NCBI GenBank assembly: GCA_963715995.1
Contig: OY970283.1
Location: 2,542,001 to 2,606,000 of the forward strand
Length of the DNA: 64,000 bases
From: DATBDN01 sp963715995
GTDB taxonomy: Bacteria; Actinomycetota; Thermoleophilia; Solirubrobacterales; Thermoleophilaceae
Direction: 5' to 3'
Shown here: one piece after another, positions 47,169 to 55,068 of the stretch
How positions within the stretch are numbered: position 1 is the stretch's first letter
Layout: the number at the start of each line of letters is the position of its first letter
Made by a program: the position numbers and the translations under genes
Notes under the pieces: model-generated
Told to the model about the DNA's origin: nothing
What the model saw: only the letters and a program-made list of their open reading frames with translations
The model's database searches: none

Positions 47169-47194
47169 GAGCGGCCGCCCGAGGGCGGCCGCTC
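47169..47194. terminator. Strong bidirectional hairpin
   Basis: GAGCGGCCGCCC (47169-47180) and GGGCGGCCGCTC (47183-47194) pair perfectly over 12 bp, with GA between. It lies between convergent genes. No T tract follows on either side. Confidence 0.65.
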
Positions 47195-47217
47195 GTCGCT
47201 TCGAGTGTCTGCCTGGC

Positions 47218-50046
47218 TCAGCCGGTGAAGCGCGGCGCCGCCAGCTTCTTGGCGCAGCGCTGGAACGAGAGCCGCATCGTCTTCGGCCTCGTGCCCGAGC
47301 CCGACTTGAACGTGATGTTGACGACCATGCGATGGACGCCGATCTTCAACTTGGCCGGGTTGACACGCAGCGCGACCGTGGTCGACTTGGCCGTCTTGAC
47401 CCTGACGCGCTTGATGACCTTGCCGTCGAGCACGAACACCACCGACGCGAGCTGGGTGCCCCGCACGCGGGCGTTGAACGCCTTCGCTGTGCAGCCCGTC
47501 GGGCCGAGCAGCTTGGCAACACCGGGCACGATCCGCTCGGGCAGCACGAGCTGCGCGGGCTGGGTCAGCGTGGTGTCAGCGTCGTCGGTCGCCGTGACCG
47601 TGTCGGCCGGCGGGTGCGAGCCGACGACCGTTGCGACGTTGTGAATCGCTGTGTCGCCGACCTTCGTCTGCACCGAGCAGGTGTAGGTCCAGACATCGCC
47701 CGGATCGAAGCTGGCGGGAGTGGTGTCGCCACCCTTGCCCATCAGCGTGACCGGATCGCCGTTGCAGATCGGATCGGTGACCACGACCGCCGCCTCGGCG
47801 AACGAGAGCTCGCCGGGGTTGGTGACGGTCAGCGTGTAGGCAACCTTGTCGCCAGCCTGCGCCGTCGCCGGACCGGTCTTGTCGATCCCGATCGCCGGAT
47901 GCAGGATGTGCGTCGTCACCGTCGAGCTGACCGGCGGGATGTCGTCGCCCGTGGGCGTCTGGCCCGTCGCGGTCGCCGTGTTGACGATGTCGTGGTTCGG
48001 GTTCTCATCACCGTGCGCGACTGCATACGTGCACGTATAGGTGAGCGTTGCACCCGGGGCCAGCGTTCCGCCCTGGGCCGGGCCCGAGAGCGTGCCGCAG
48101 CTGTGGCCGGTGCCCTCGATCAGGTCGGTGACCCTGACGTTGAGCGCATCTGCATGGCCGGTGTTCGTCACGACGATCGTGTAGGTCAGGACCTCGTGAT
48201 CGACCGCGGTCGCCTTGTCGACCGTCTTCACGATCGACAGAGCGGGCTCGCTGCGGGTGGTTGTCTCGTCGCACTCCGAGAACGTGGCGGGAGCCGGGGC
48301 GACGCCATCGGTCGCGTCGAAGCACGCGACGTTGGTGTAGGGCGTCGGGTCGTTCGCCGCAACGGTGTGCGTGCAGGTGAAGCTGCGCACGTCGCCGTGA
48401 GCAGGATCGCCCGCGGCCGCCAGGTCGAAGTTGGCGGGCGGTGCCTGTCCGGCGGCGAAGTCGCAGCCGGCCAGCCCCAGGTTCTTCACGTGGTCGTCGA
48501 AGTTCGACACGTGCAGCACGTCATCGCCGGTGTTCTGCGCGGTGATCGTGTAGGTGAGCACGTCGCCGACGGCCGCAACTGCCTTGTCGACGGTCTTCGT
48601 GACCTGGAAGCCCGGATGCACGACGAGCACCTCGGCCGTGTCGTTGTTGGAAGTGACCGGTGTCGGCTGCCCGCCCGGAGGCGTGAAGCTGCCCGAGGAG
48701 TTCGCCACGTTCGTGAGCGCCGTCGACCCCATCACGTGCGAGCACATGAAGGTCGCGGAGGCGCCAACAGCCAGGTTTCCGGTGAAGTTCGCCGGTGACG
48801 TTGCGTGCAGGTTCCCGTCACAGTCGGCGATGCCGGTGAGCTCGTTGACGTGAACCCCGGTCAGATCCGTGCCGACGTCGCCATCGTTGGTCACGACGAA
48901 GCGGTACTGGACGCTGTCGCCGGCGTGCACCGTGACGCTCTTGTGCCAGGTCTGGCCGCCGTCCTTCGAAACTTCCTTGACGATCGTCAGGTGCGGCGTC
49001 GCTACAAGCGAGTCCTCATTGGCCGCCCCGCACGGGCCCGAAACGGCCCCGTTCGCGACATCGCCGTTGTAGAAGGCGCGCCAGTAGTAGTGGCCGGCGC
49101 CCGGCGGCGAGTAGGCCGGCGAGGTGGCGTTGCCGTTGGCGTCGAGCGTGCCGGACCCGACCAGGGTGCCGGGGCCGGTGCAGGCAGAGTCCGCATAGAT
49201 GCGGAAGTCCACCGTCCCGGTCGGGCTCGACCCACCGGTGACGTGCGCGGTGTCGCTGATCGTCCCGCTCGTGGTGGCATACGGCGTCGCGTTGGTCGAA
49301 ATCGCAGGCGCGACCTTGCCGATCGTAATCGTGGTGCAAGCCTCGCCGACGTCGCCGCCGTTCTTGTTCTGGTCACCGTCGTGGACCATGACCTGCACCC
49401 GGTAGCTATGTCCCGGAAGGCCAAAGCTCGACAGGTCCCAGCGCACCTCGGTGCGGTAGTCCTCGTACTTGATCCCGGCAGGCGGAGTGTCAGCCCCGGG
49501 CCCGAAGGTCGTGTTCTTCGCCGGATCGTTGGCGTTGGAGGTCTTCCAGGTACCGAAGACGTCGTCCGGCGCAACGGCACCCGAGTTGTTGGCCTTCTGC
49601 TGCCAGTCACCCGAGCGACTGGCCGGCGCACCTGTGATGTCCGTGACGTACATCGCCGGGTACAGCGGGCGGCCAGCGGGATCCATGGCGGAGCTGTCGC
49701 CGGTGTTCGGGTTCGTGGCGTGATCCGGGTCCGCCGTCATCTGCGTCACGTTCGGCCCTGTGCCGAGCGTCATCGCGTGCTCGTCGGTGTACCACGCGAT
49801 CACCTTCGTGCTCGCACCACTGCCGGTGGTCGAGAAGCCGGCGAGGACGTCGCTCTCGTTGAAGGCCGTGCCCGAGCGAGCTCCGTTGGTCGCGTCGGGG
49901 TAGCCACAACTGTCGACCGCGGGAGGCGCGGCTGCGGCTGCGGTGGAGGTGTGCACGGCGCCGCCAAATGCGGCTGCGCAGGCAGCGGCGAGAGCGATGA
50001 TGATGAGCAGGCGGAACGCGCGTCCACCGGAAAGAGTCAGGGTCAT
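47218..50046 (-). CDS. Secreted DUF11-repeat surface protein
   Basis: 942 residues from the ATG at 50046, fixed by the signal peptide (RAFRLLIIIALAAACAAAFGG). After an N-terminal domain with an HDGDQNKNGGD loop (about 35-255) and an Ig-like segment (255-345), four DUF11-type repeats follow, each with phrases such as HLTIVKEVSKDGG or FQVTKTVDKAVAAVGDVLTY and YTNVACFDA. The last 110 residues (LVLPERIVPGVAKLLGPTGC to APRFTG) are nearly the same as the end of the protein at 59042. Role: probably a fibrous cell-surface protein. There is no LPxTG and no C-terminal membrane helix. Confidence 0.8.
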   Translation of the reverse strand: MTLTLSGGRAFRLLIIIALAAACAAAFGGAVHTSTAAAAAPPAVDSCGYPDATNGARSGTAFNESDVLAGFSTTGSGASTKVIAWYTDEHAMTLGTGPNVTQMTADPDHATNPNTGDSSAMDPAGRPLYPAMYVTDITGAPASRSGDWQQKANNSGAVAPDDVFGTWKTSNANDPAKNTTFGPGADTPPAGIKYEDYRTEVRWDLSSFGLPGHSYRVQVMVHDGDQNKNGGDVGEACTTITIGKVAPAISTNATPYATTSGTISDTAHVTGGSSPTGTVDFRIYADSACTGPGTLVGSGTLDANGNATSPAYSPPGAGHYYWRAFYNGDVANGAVSGPCGAANEDSLVATPHLTIVKEVSKDGGQTWHKSVTVHAGDSVQYRFVVTNDGDVGTDLTGVHVNELTGIADCDGNLHATSPANFTGNLAVGASATFMCSHVMGSTALTNVANSSGSFTPPGGQPTPVTSNNDTAEVLVVHPGFQVTKTVDKAVAAVGDVLTYTITAQNTGDDVLHVSNFDDHVKNLGLAGCDFAAGQAPPANFDLAAAGDPAHGDVRSFTCTHTVAANDPTPYTNVACFDATDGVAPAPATFSECDETTTRSEPALSIVKTVDKATAVDHEVLTYTIVVTNTGHADALNVRVTDLIEGTGHSCGTLSGPAQGGTLAPGATLTYTCTYAVAHGDENPNHDIVNTATATGQTPTGDDIPPVSSTVTTHILHPAIGIDKTGPATAQAGDKVAYTLTVTNPGELSFAEAAVVVTDPICNGDPVTLMGKGGDTTPASFDPGDVWTYTCSVQTKVGDTAIHNVATVVGSHPPADTVTATDDADTTLTQPAQLVLPERIVPGVAKLLGPTGCTAKAFNARVRGTQLASVVFVLDGKVIKRVRVKTAKSTTVALRVNPAKLKIGVHRMVVNITFKSGSGTRPKTMRLSFQRCAKKLAAPRFTG

Positions 50047-50146
50047 GGCCCGATTATGGGTTCGGACCCGCGCCCTCCGCAATGGTCCTAACGTCTGCGC
50101 AAGCGTTCAGGTTCCGACTGAACGCTCGGTAGTTCTCTACCGCCTC

Positions 50147-51490
50147 CTACAGCACGGACAGGTAGCGGTCGAGCTCCCACTGGGTGACCTGGACCCGGTA
50201 CTCCTCCCACTCCTGGCGCTTGATCTCGACGTAGCGGTTGAACATGTGCTCGCCGAGGGTCCGCAGCATCAGCTCCGAGTCGGCGGTCAGCTCGATCGCC
50301 TCGCCCAGGGTCTCCGGGAGCTGCTCGATCCCGAGCCGCTTGCGCTCGTCCGGCGACAGGTGGTAGAGGTTCTTCTCCATCGGCTCGGGCAGCTCGTAGC
50401 CCTTCTCGATCCCCTCGAGCCCGGCCATGAGCAGCGCCGCGAAGGTGAGGTAGGGGTTGCAGGCCGGGTCGGGGCAGCGCAGCTCCATGCGGGTGGCCTG
50501 CTCCTTGCCCGGGTGGTAGAGCGGCACCCGCACGAGCGCCGAGCGGTTGCGCCGCGACCACGCGCAGTAGACCGGCGCCTCGTAGCCCGGCACGAGCCGC
50601 TTGTAGGAGTTGACCCACTGGGCGAAGATCGACGAGACCTCGCGCGCGTGCTTGAGCTGCCCGGCGATGAAGCACTTGGCGGTGTCGGAGAGGAAGTACT
50701 GGTCGTCGGCGTCGTAGAACGCGTTGCGCCCGTCCTTGAAGAGCGACTGGTGCGTGTGCATGCCCGAGCCGTTCTCGCCGAAGATCGGCTTCGGCATGAA
50801 GGTGGCATGCCAGCCGTACTTCATCGCGTACTCCTTGACCGTGATCCGGTAGGTCATGCAGTCGTCGGCCATCTTGAGCGCGTTCGCGTAGCGCATGTCG
50901 ATCTCGTGCTGTGAGGGGCCGACCTCGTGGTGGGTGTACTCCACGTGGATGCCGAGCCGGTCGAGCGCCAGCACGATGTCGCGGCGCACGTCCGAGCCGG
51001 CGTCGAGCGTGGTCAGGTCGAAGTAGCCGCCGCGGTCGAGCACCTCGGTCGACTTGTCGTCGCGGAACAGGAAGAACTCGAGCTCGGGCCCGACGTTGAA
51101 AGCGTCGAAGCCCATCGACTCGGCACGCTGGAGCGCGCGGCGCAGCACGTGGCGCGGGTCGCCCTCGTAGGGCTGGCGATCAGGCGTGACGACGTCGCAG
51201 AACACACGCCCGACGCCGCTCTCGTCGGGGCGCCAGGGCAGGATCTTGAACGTGCGCGCGTCGGGCATGGCGATCATGTCCGACTCCTCGATCGCGTTGA
51301 AGCCCGTGATCGAGCTGCCGTCGAAGCCCATGCCGCCCTCGAACGCGTCGTCGAGCTCCTCCTTGTTGATCGAGAAGCTCTTCAGCTGGCCCAGGATGTC
51401 GGTGAACCAGAAGCGGATGAAGCGGATCTTGTGCTCGTCGACAAGGGCCTTTACGTCGTCGACGGACTGCGGCTCTTCACTCGTTGCCAT
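50147..51490 (-). CDS. glnA: Glutamine synthetase type I
   Basis: 447 residues. Catalytic and metal motifs are MGFDGSSI, NVGPELEFFLF, HHEVGPSQHEID, FMPKPIFGENGSGMHTHQSL and NRSALVRVP. Length and a missing 25-residue insertion fit the GSI-alpha group, controlled by feedback and GlnR-like proteins. The loop reads KNLYHLSPDE and keeps a tyrosine where GSI-beta enzymes are adenylylated, so both control modes remain possible. It condenses ammonia and glutamate; the partner glutamate synthase genes are 10 kb away. Confidence 0.95.
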   Translation of the reverse strand: MATSEEPQSVDDVKALVDEHKIRFIRFWFTDILGQLKSFSINKEELDDAFEGGMGFDGSSITGFNAIEESDMIAMPDARTFKILPWRPDESGVGRVFCDVVTPDRQPYEGDPRHVLRRALQRAESMGFDAFNVGPELEFFLFRDDKSTEVLDRGGYFDLTTLDAGSDVRRDIVLALDRLGIHVEYTHHEVGPSQHEIDMRYANALKMADDCMTYRITVKEYAMKYGWHATFMPKPIFGENGSGMHTHQSLFKDGRNAFYDADDQYFLSDTAKCFIAGQLKHAREVSSIFAQWVNSYKRLVPGYEAPVYCAWSRRNRSALVRVPLYHPGKEQATRMELRCPDPACNPYLTFAALLMAGLEGIEKGYELPEPMEKNLYHLSPDERKRLGIEQLPETLGEAIELTADSELMLRTLGEHMFNRYVEIKRQEWEEYRVQVTQWELDRYLSVL

Positions 51491-51496
51491 GCGCGC

Positions 51497-51502
51497 AGCC
51501 TA
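51497..51502 (-). promoter_or_regulatory. -10 box of glnA
   Basis: On the minus strand TAGGCT ends 6 bases before the ATG at 51490. No Shine-Dalgarno sequence is seen. Confidence 0.5.
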
Positions 51503-51533
51503 AGGGGACCACCCGCAGGTTGTCATTGGACAG

Positions 51534-51881
51534 TCAGTCCAGCCAGGTGCGCGCCCAGCTCTTCAGCGAGTCGAGCGCGGGACCGAGCGCCATGCCCTTG
51601 TCCGTGAGCAGGTACTGCGTGCGCGGCGGGTTGCCGCCGAGCATCTGGCGGTCGACGATCCCCTCGGCCTCGAGCTCCTTCAGCCGCTCGGACAGAAGCC
51701 GGTCGGAGAGGTCCGGGACACACGCGCGGATCTCTCCGAAGCGCGCCGGGCCGGCCAGCAGGACCGCGACGATCGCGCCGGTCCAGCGTTTCCCGACCAG
51801 CTCGACCGCCTGGTGGTAGAGCGAGCAGCACGCCTCCCGCTGCGCAGCCTGCACATCCTCCGCTACCGCTACCTCCCCCAT
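51534..51881 (-). CDS. HxlR-family transcription regulator
   Basis: 115 residues. A winged helix with CCSLYHQAVELVGKRWTGAIVAVLL, RFGEIRACVPDLSDRLLSERLKELEAEGIV and YLLTDKG is diagnostic. Cysteines at about 18-19 (ACCSLY) stand where thiol-sensing HxlR proteins such as YodB have their redox cysteine. It lies 16 bases behind the CMD-like gene and probably controls it. Confidence 0.9.
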   Translation of the reverse strand: MGEVAVAEDVQAAQREACCSLYHQAVELVGKRWTGAIVAVLLAGPARFGEIRACVPDLSDRLLSERLKELEAEGIVDRQMLGGNPPRTQYLLTDKGMALGPALDSLKSWARTWLD

Positions 51882-51888
51882 TGGCAGA

Positions 51889-51894
51889 AGCGTA
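51889..51894 (-). promoter_or_regulatory. -10 box of the HxlR gene
   Basis: On the minus strand TACGCT ends 7 bases before the ATG at 51881. It lies in the short gap behind the CMD-like gene, so the regulator may have its own leaderless promoter. Confidence 0.45.
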
Positions 51895-51897
51895 CGC

Positions 51898-52461
51898 CTA
51901 GGCGGCGTTCAGCAGACGCGTCTCCTCAGACGATCCGTCCGCCGGCACGTTGCCCGCCCTGGTGATCAGGTTGGTGAAGCTGGCGAGCGACACGTGCGCC
52001 ACCGCCTCGAGGATCTGCTCGTCGCTCCAGCCCGCCTCGCGCGCCTCCTCGTGCAGGTGGAGCTTGGGCACCTCGTCGGTGTCCACGAGCACCTCGATGA
52101 AGCGCAGGAGTGCCGCCTCCTTCTCGTCGCGCGACTCGAACTCCTTCGCGAGGGCGATCTCGTCGAGGCCCAGGCCGGCCTCGCGCGCCGTGCGCGCGAG
52201 CAGCTGCTGCGCGTATTCGTTGTGCTGGGCCTGGGCAAGGCCGAGCCCGATGCGCTGCTGGGTCTTCAGCGGCAGCGTGCCGTGGCGCAGCTCGGAGCGG
52301 AAGCGCGCGTAGGCGCGCAGCGCGGCAGGCGAGCCCGCGAGCACTCCGATGAAGTTCGACAGCTGGCCGCCGGCGGCCAGCGCGCCCTTCAGCACGGGCA
52401 TGCTGCGCTCGGGCGCAGTGAGCTCGTCGTGGACCTGGAACCTGCTCTCCTTGGTCTTCAT
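51898..52461 (-). CDS. Carboxymuconolactone-decarboxylase/AhpD-like protein lacking the CxxC
   Basis: 187 residues, all helical. The CMD core shows GQLSNFIGVLAGSPAALRAYARF, LPLKTQQRIGLGLAQAQHNEYAQQLL and EILEAVAHVSLASFTNLI-like text near the end. In AhpD-type peroxidase partners the segment after LAVAQ holds CxxC; here it is AQHNEYAQ, so that redox activity is unlikely. It is paired with an HxlR regulator, as many stress-induced CMD proteins are. Confidence 0.8.
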   Translation of the reverse strand: MKTKESRFQVHDELTAPERSMPVLKGALAAGGQLSNFIGVLAGSPAALRAYARFRSELRHGTLPLKTQQRIGLGLAQAQHNEYAQQLLARTAREAGLGLDEIALAKEFESRDEKEAALLRFIEVLVDTDEVPKLHLHEEAREAGWSDEQILEAVAHVSLASFTNLITRAGNVPADGSSEETRLLNAA

Positions 52462-52482
52462 CGCATCGCTTTCAGGTGGCTG

Positions 52483-52501
52483 CTTACGGTCGGTAAGTAT
52501 A
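52483..52501 (-). promoter_or_regulatory. Promoter and palindrome before the CMD-like gene
   Basis: On the minus strand TATACT (52501-52496) is a near-perfect -10 box. The palindrome CTTAC-GGTCG-GTAAG (52483-52497) overlaps its end and the expected transcription start. TTAC/GTAA half-sites are seen in HxlR-family operators, so the regulator gene downstream is the likely binder. Confidence 0.55.
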
Positions 52502-52578
52502 CGAGCCGCTCATCAGAGCGGATCAGTCGAAAGGCGGGCTAAACGACCGCCTAACAGTGACTGTGACTCTGGGCGCGG

Positions 52579-53052
52579 CTAGCGCGACAGAAGCGGTGCA
52601 GGCGCCGGCTCGGAGCCGTGCGCGGCGTGGCCGTGGCCACCGCCGGTGAAGCCTGCCATCGCTGCCATGACGAGGCCGAGTGCGACCGCCCAGAGGGCGA
52701 CGCGATCGGGGCGGCCTGCCAGGCGCGCCCGCGTGGGCGTGTGCCGCCGGACGCGTGCTGTCGGCTGGGAGCTCGACTCCCGCCGCGGCACGGCCTTGCC
52801 CTCCGGCCGGCCGGTCACCAGCACCGTGCGGCGCCCGTCGCGCTGCTCGTAGTCGGGACCGCCGAGGCGGTCGTCCCAGCGCGGATCGGAGAACGGCTCG
52901 GCCCAGTCCGGGATCTCGACGCCGGGCGCCTCGACCCGGAGGTCGGACACAACCCGGGCAGGCACCTGCTCCACCACGTGCAGGTGGCGTTCGGAGCGCT
53001 TGGGAGCGTCCAGATATGCGTCTGTGACTTTGCGGGCGTGTGCCTGCCGCAT
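52579..53052 (-). CDS. Single-pass membrane protein of unknown function under riboswitch control
   Basis: 157 residues. The first 115 are hydrophilic and basic (KRSERHLHVVEQVPARVVSDLRVE, IPDWAEPFSDPRWDDRLGGPDYEQR). One membrane helix follows at about 122-143 (ALWAVALGLVMAAMAGF), with a short Gly/His/Pro tail. With no signal peptide, the long N-terminal part is probably inside the cell. I recognise no family. The gene stands directly behind a c-di-AMP riboswitch, which suggests a role in wall or osmotic balance. Confidence 0.65.
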   Translation of the reverse strand: MRQAHARKVTDAYLDAPKRSERHLHVVEQVPARVVSDLRVEAPGVEIPDWAEPFSDPRWDDRLGGPDYEQRDGRRTVLVTGRPEGKAVPRRESSSQPTARVRRHTPTRARLAGRPDRVALWAVALGLVMAAMAGFTGGGHGHAAHGSEPAPAPLLSR

Positions 53053-53061
53053 CTTCGATTT

Positions 53062-53198
53062 CCCTGGCCTACGGAGTTAGCTGTCGGGCTCGCGACTCGC
53101 GCTACGCCGCGTCCTCCGCGGCGATTCGCCCCCGGGCCCTTCTGGGCCCAACTGGTTCCCCCGTGTCCCACGCGCGCGTAGGACCTCGGCGTTGGTGC
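53062..53198 (-). ncRNA. Cyclic di-AMP riboswitch (ydaO/yuaA type), second copy
   Basis: The minus strand shows ACGCCGAGGTCC, GGGGGAACCA (53153-53162), a hairpin TTGGGCCCAGAAGGGCCC, GGGGGCGAAT and GCCCGACAGCTAACTCCGT (53071-53089). The order and spacing equal those at 39.8 kb, with one change (GACAG for GTCAG). The next gene starts about 10 bases after the closing stem. Confidence 0.87.
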
Positions 53199-53265
53199 AC
53201 TGTAACAACGGCGCCGGATGCCGTCAGCGTTCAGATTCCCGCAACTAGCGGGATCACAAACGAGG

Positions 53266-53760
53266 CTACTTCCCGGCGACCGCGGCCACGAAGTCCGCCA
53301 CGGCCTTGGCATTGGTGCCCTGAAGCAGGTTCGCGGGCATCCGATCCTCGCCGGTGCCGCCGATCTTGATCGCGCTCAGGACGCGTGCGGGAGTGACGGT
53401 GCCGATCTTGTCCAGATCCGGGCCGGTGACCCCGCGCGCGTTGACCGCGTCGAGGTTGTGACATGAGGCACAACTCTCCGTGAAGAGCATCTTGCCCTTG
53501 CGGATGTCGCCTCCGGCGTTGCGGATCTCCTTCTGGGAGAGAACCGTCGAGTTGCCCTCGCGGTCGCCGCGCGCGGCGATCACGACTGCAGGGATGGCGA
53601 TCCCGATCGCCAGGTAGATCAGCACGACCGCGATCGCGAAGGAGCGGCGCCCGCGCGTGAGGTAGGCCTCGCGAGCGGCCCCGGGACCGCCCGAGAACGC
53701 GATGAAGAAGACCGCGATTCCGACGATGATCCAGGGCGCGAGGAAGCCGGCGATCTCCAT
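53266..53760 (-). CDS. Membrane-anchored c-type cytochrome
   Basis: 164 residues. Two membrane helices (FLAPWIIVGIAVFFIAF and FAIAVVLIYLAIGIAIPAVVIAA) precede one cytochrome c domain with heme motif CASCH (near 98), and the axial methionine probably in GEDRMPANLL. It acts on the outer face of the membrane in electron transport. Its partner is not in the window. It is the gene next to the SigF-type factor and runs in the same direction. Confidence 0.88.
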   Translation of the reverse strand: MEIAGFLAPWIIVGIAVFFIAFSGGPGAAREAYLTRGRRSFAIAVVLIYLAIGIAIPAVVIAARGDREGNSTVLSQKEIRNAGGDIRKGKMLFTESCASCHNLDAVNARGVTGPDLDKIGTVTPARVLSAIKIGGTGEDRMPANLLQGTNAKAVADFVAAVAGK

Positions 53761-53773
53761 GCGGGCGCGGACT

Positions 53774-54544
53774 TTACCCGAGGGGCGGACGCTCGCCGGG
53801 CCCGAGCTCGCGCCGCATCTGCTGGAGCGAATTGCGGATCAGGCGCGAGACGTGCATCTGCGACACGCCGACCCGCTCCGCGATCTCCGACTGCGTCAGG
53901 CCCTCGAAGAAGCGCAGGTGGAGGATCGCGCGCTCGCGCGGAGGCAGATGCTGGATGCTGCTTGCCAGGGTGAGTCGCTGCTCCGAGCGCTCGAAGCCGG
54001 CGTCCTCGTCGCCGAGCGTGTCCATCGGCGCGCCGCCGTCCTCGTCGGGGTCGGAGCTCCCGGAAAGCGACAGCGCCGAGTAAGCCGACGACGACTCGAG
54101 CGCCTCCAGCACCAGCTCGCTGCTGGTCTTGGTCGCAGCCGCGAGCTCCTCGACGCTGGGCGAGCGCCCGAGCCTGGTGGTCAGCTCGTCGACCACCTTC
54201 GTGAGCTTCACGTTCAGCTCCTGGATCTCGCGCGGCACGCGTACCGACCAGCCGCGGTCGCGGAAGTGGCGCTTGATCTCACCGAGGATGTTCGGCGCCG
54301 CGTAGGTGGTCAGGCTGGCGCCGAAGCCGCCGTCGAAGCGGTCGATCGCCTTGATCAAGCCGACGCAGCCGACCTGGGTGAGGTCGTCGAGCTGCTCGCC
54401 GCGGCGCGCGTAGCGCATCGCCAGCCGCCGCACGAACTCGAGGTGGCGCTCGATCAGCTCCTGGCGGGCGGCGACATCGCCCTGCTCGTGATAGCGGCGC
54501 AGAAGGTCCGCATCAGAGGCGCGTGCGACCGGTGCGGTCGCCAT
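53774..54544 (-). CDS. RNA polymerase sigma factor, SigB/SigF group
   Basis: 256 residues. Regions 2 (LIERHLEFVRRLAMRYARRG, LTQVGCVGLIKAIDRFD, SLTTYAAPNILGEIKRHFRD), 3 (IQELNVKLTKVVDELTTRLGRSPSVEELA) and 4 (LPPRERAILHLRFFEGLTQSEIAERVGVSQMHVSRLI) are complete. RDRGWSVRVPRE is the hallmark of the SigB/F/G group of stress and development factors. No anti-sigma gene lies next to it. Confidence 0.93.
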   Translation of the reverse strand: MATAPVARASDADLLRRYHEQGDVAARQELIERHLEFVRRLAMRYARRGEQLDDLTQVGCVGLIKAIDRFDGGFGASLTTYAAPNILGEIKRHFRDRGWSVRVPREIQELNVKLTKVVDELTTRLGRSPSVEELAAATKTSSELVLEALESSSAYSALSLSGSSDPDEDGGAPMDTLGDEDAGFERSEQRLTLASSIQHLPPRERAILHLRFFEGLTQSEIAERVGVSQMHVSRLIRNSLQQMRRELGPGERPPLG

Positions 54545-54556
54545 CGAACCGTGTCG

Positions 54557-54979
54557 CTAGACGGCGGCTTCGCGCCGCGCCCGCTTCCAGCTCCCGAAGG
54601 CCGAGAACACGTCGCTCAGGGTGGGCAGGCTGTCGTCGGCGGTCGCTTGCTGCTGGTAGTCGACCATCAGCAAACGCTCGGGGCGCGAGCCGAGGTCGGT
54701 TGCCACGCGGCGGATGGCGTCACGGATTGCGTCCTGTGAGACATCGTCGTCGCCGTCGTCGCGCTTGGCCTGGTGTGCGAAGACGCCGGCGGCGCTGCCT
54801 CGCGCGCCGGGGTTCGCGTCGGCCGTCGGCCGACCGCGGCCGGGGCCGATCAGCAGGCGGCAGTGCGGGCACCTGACGGGGTCACGAGGCCAGTCCTCAG
54901 GCACGCCCTGCTCCACGAGCAGGAAGCAGTGCGGGCAGTAGGCCTCACGGGCTTTGTTGTCTGTTGTGGCTGTGCTCAT
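54557..54979 (-). CDS. Small zinc-ribbon protein between two sigma-factor genes
   Basis: 140 residues from the ATG at 54979, with GAGAGGG directly upstream. Two CPHC knuckles (about 15-18 and 37-40) form a zinc ribbon. An acidic linker and a helical C-terminus follow (AIRDAIRRVATDLGSRPERLLMV, LPTLSDVFSAFGSWKRARRE). I do not recognise the family. Its place 12 bases from the SigF-type gene and close to the SigA-like gene suggests a role in transcription control. Confidence 0.6.
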   Translation of the reverse strand: MSTATTDNKAREAYCPHCFLLVEQGVPEDWPRDPVRCPHCRLLIGPGRGRPTADANPGARGSAAGVFAHQAKRDDGDDDVSQDAIRDAIRRVATDLGSRPERLLMVDYQQQATADDSLPTLSDVFSAFGSWKRARREAAV

Positions 54980-55068
54980 CCCTCTCTGAGTGTTTTCGCC
55001 ATTCACCCGGCCCGGTAAACGTGCCACCCCAAACAGGTCGAACAAATGTCGAGCGGGTAAAGCGGGGC

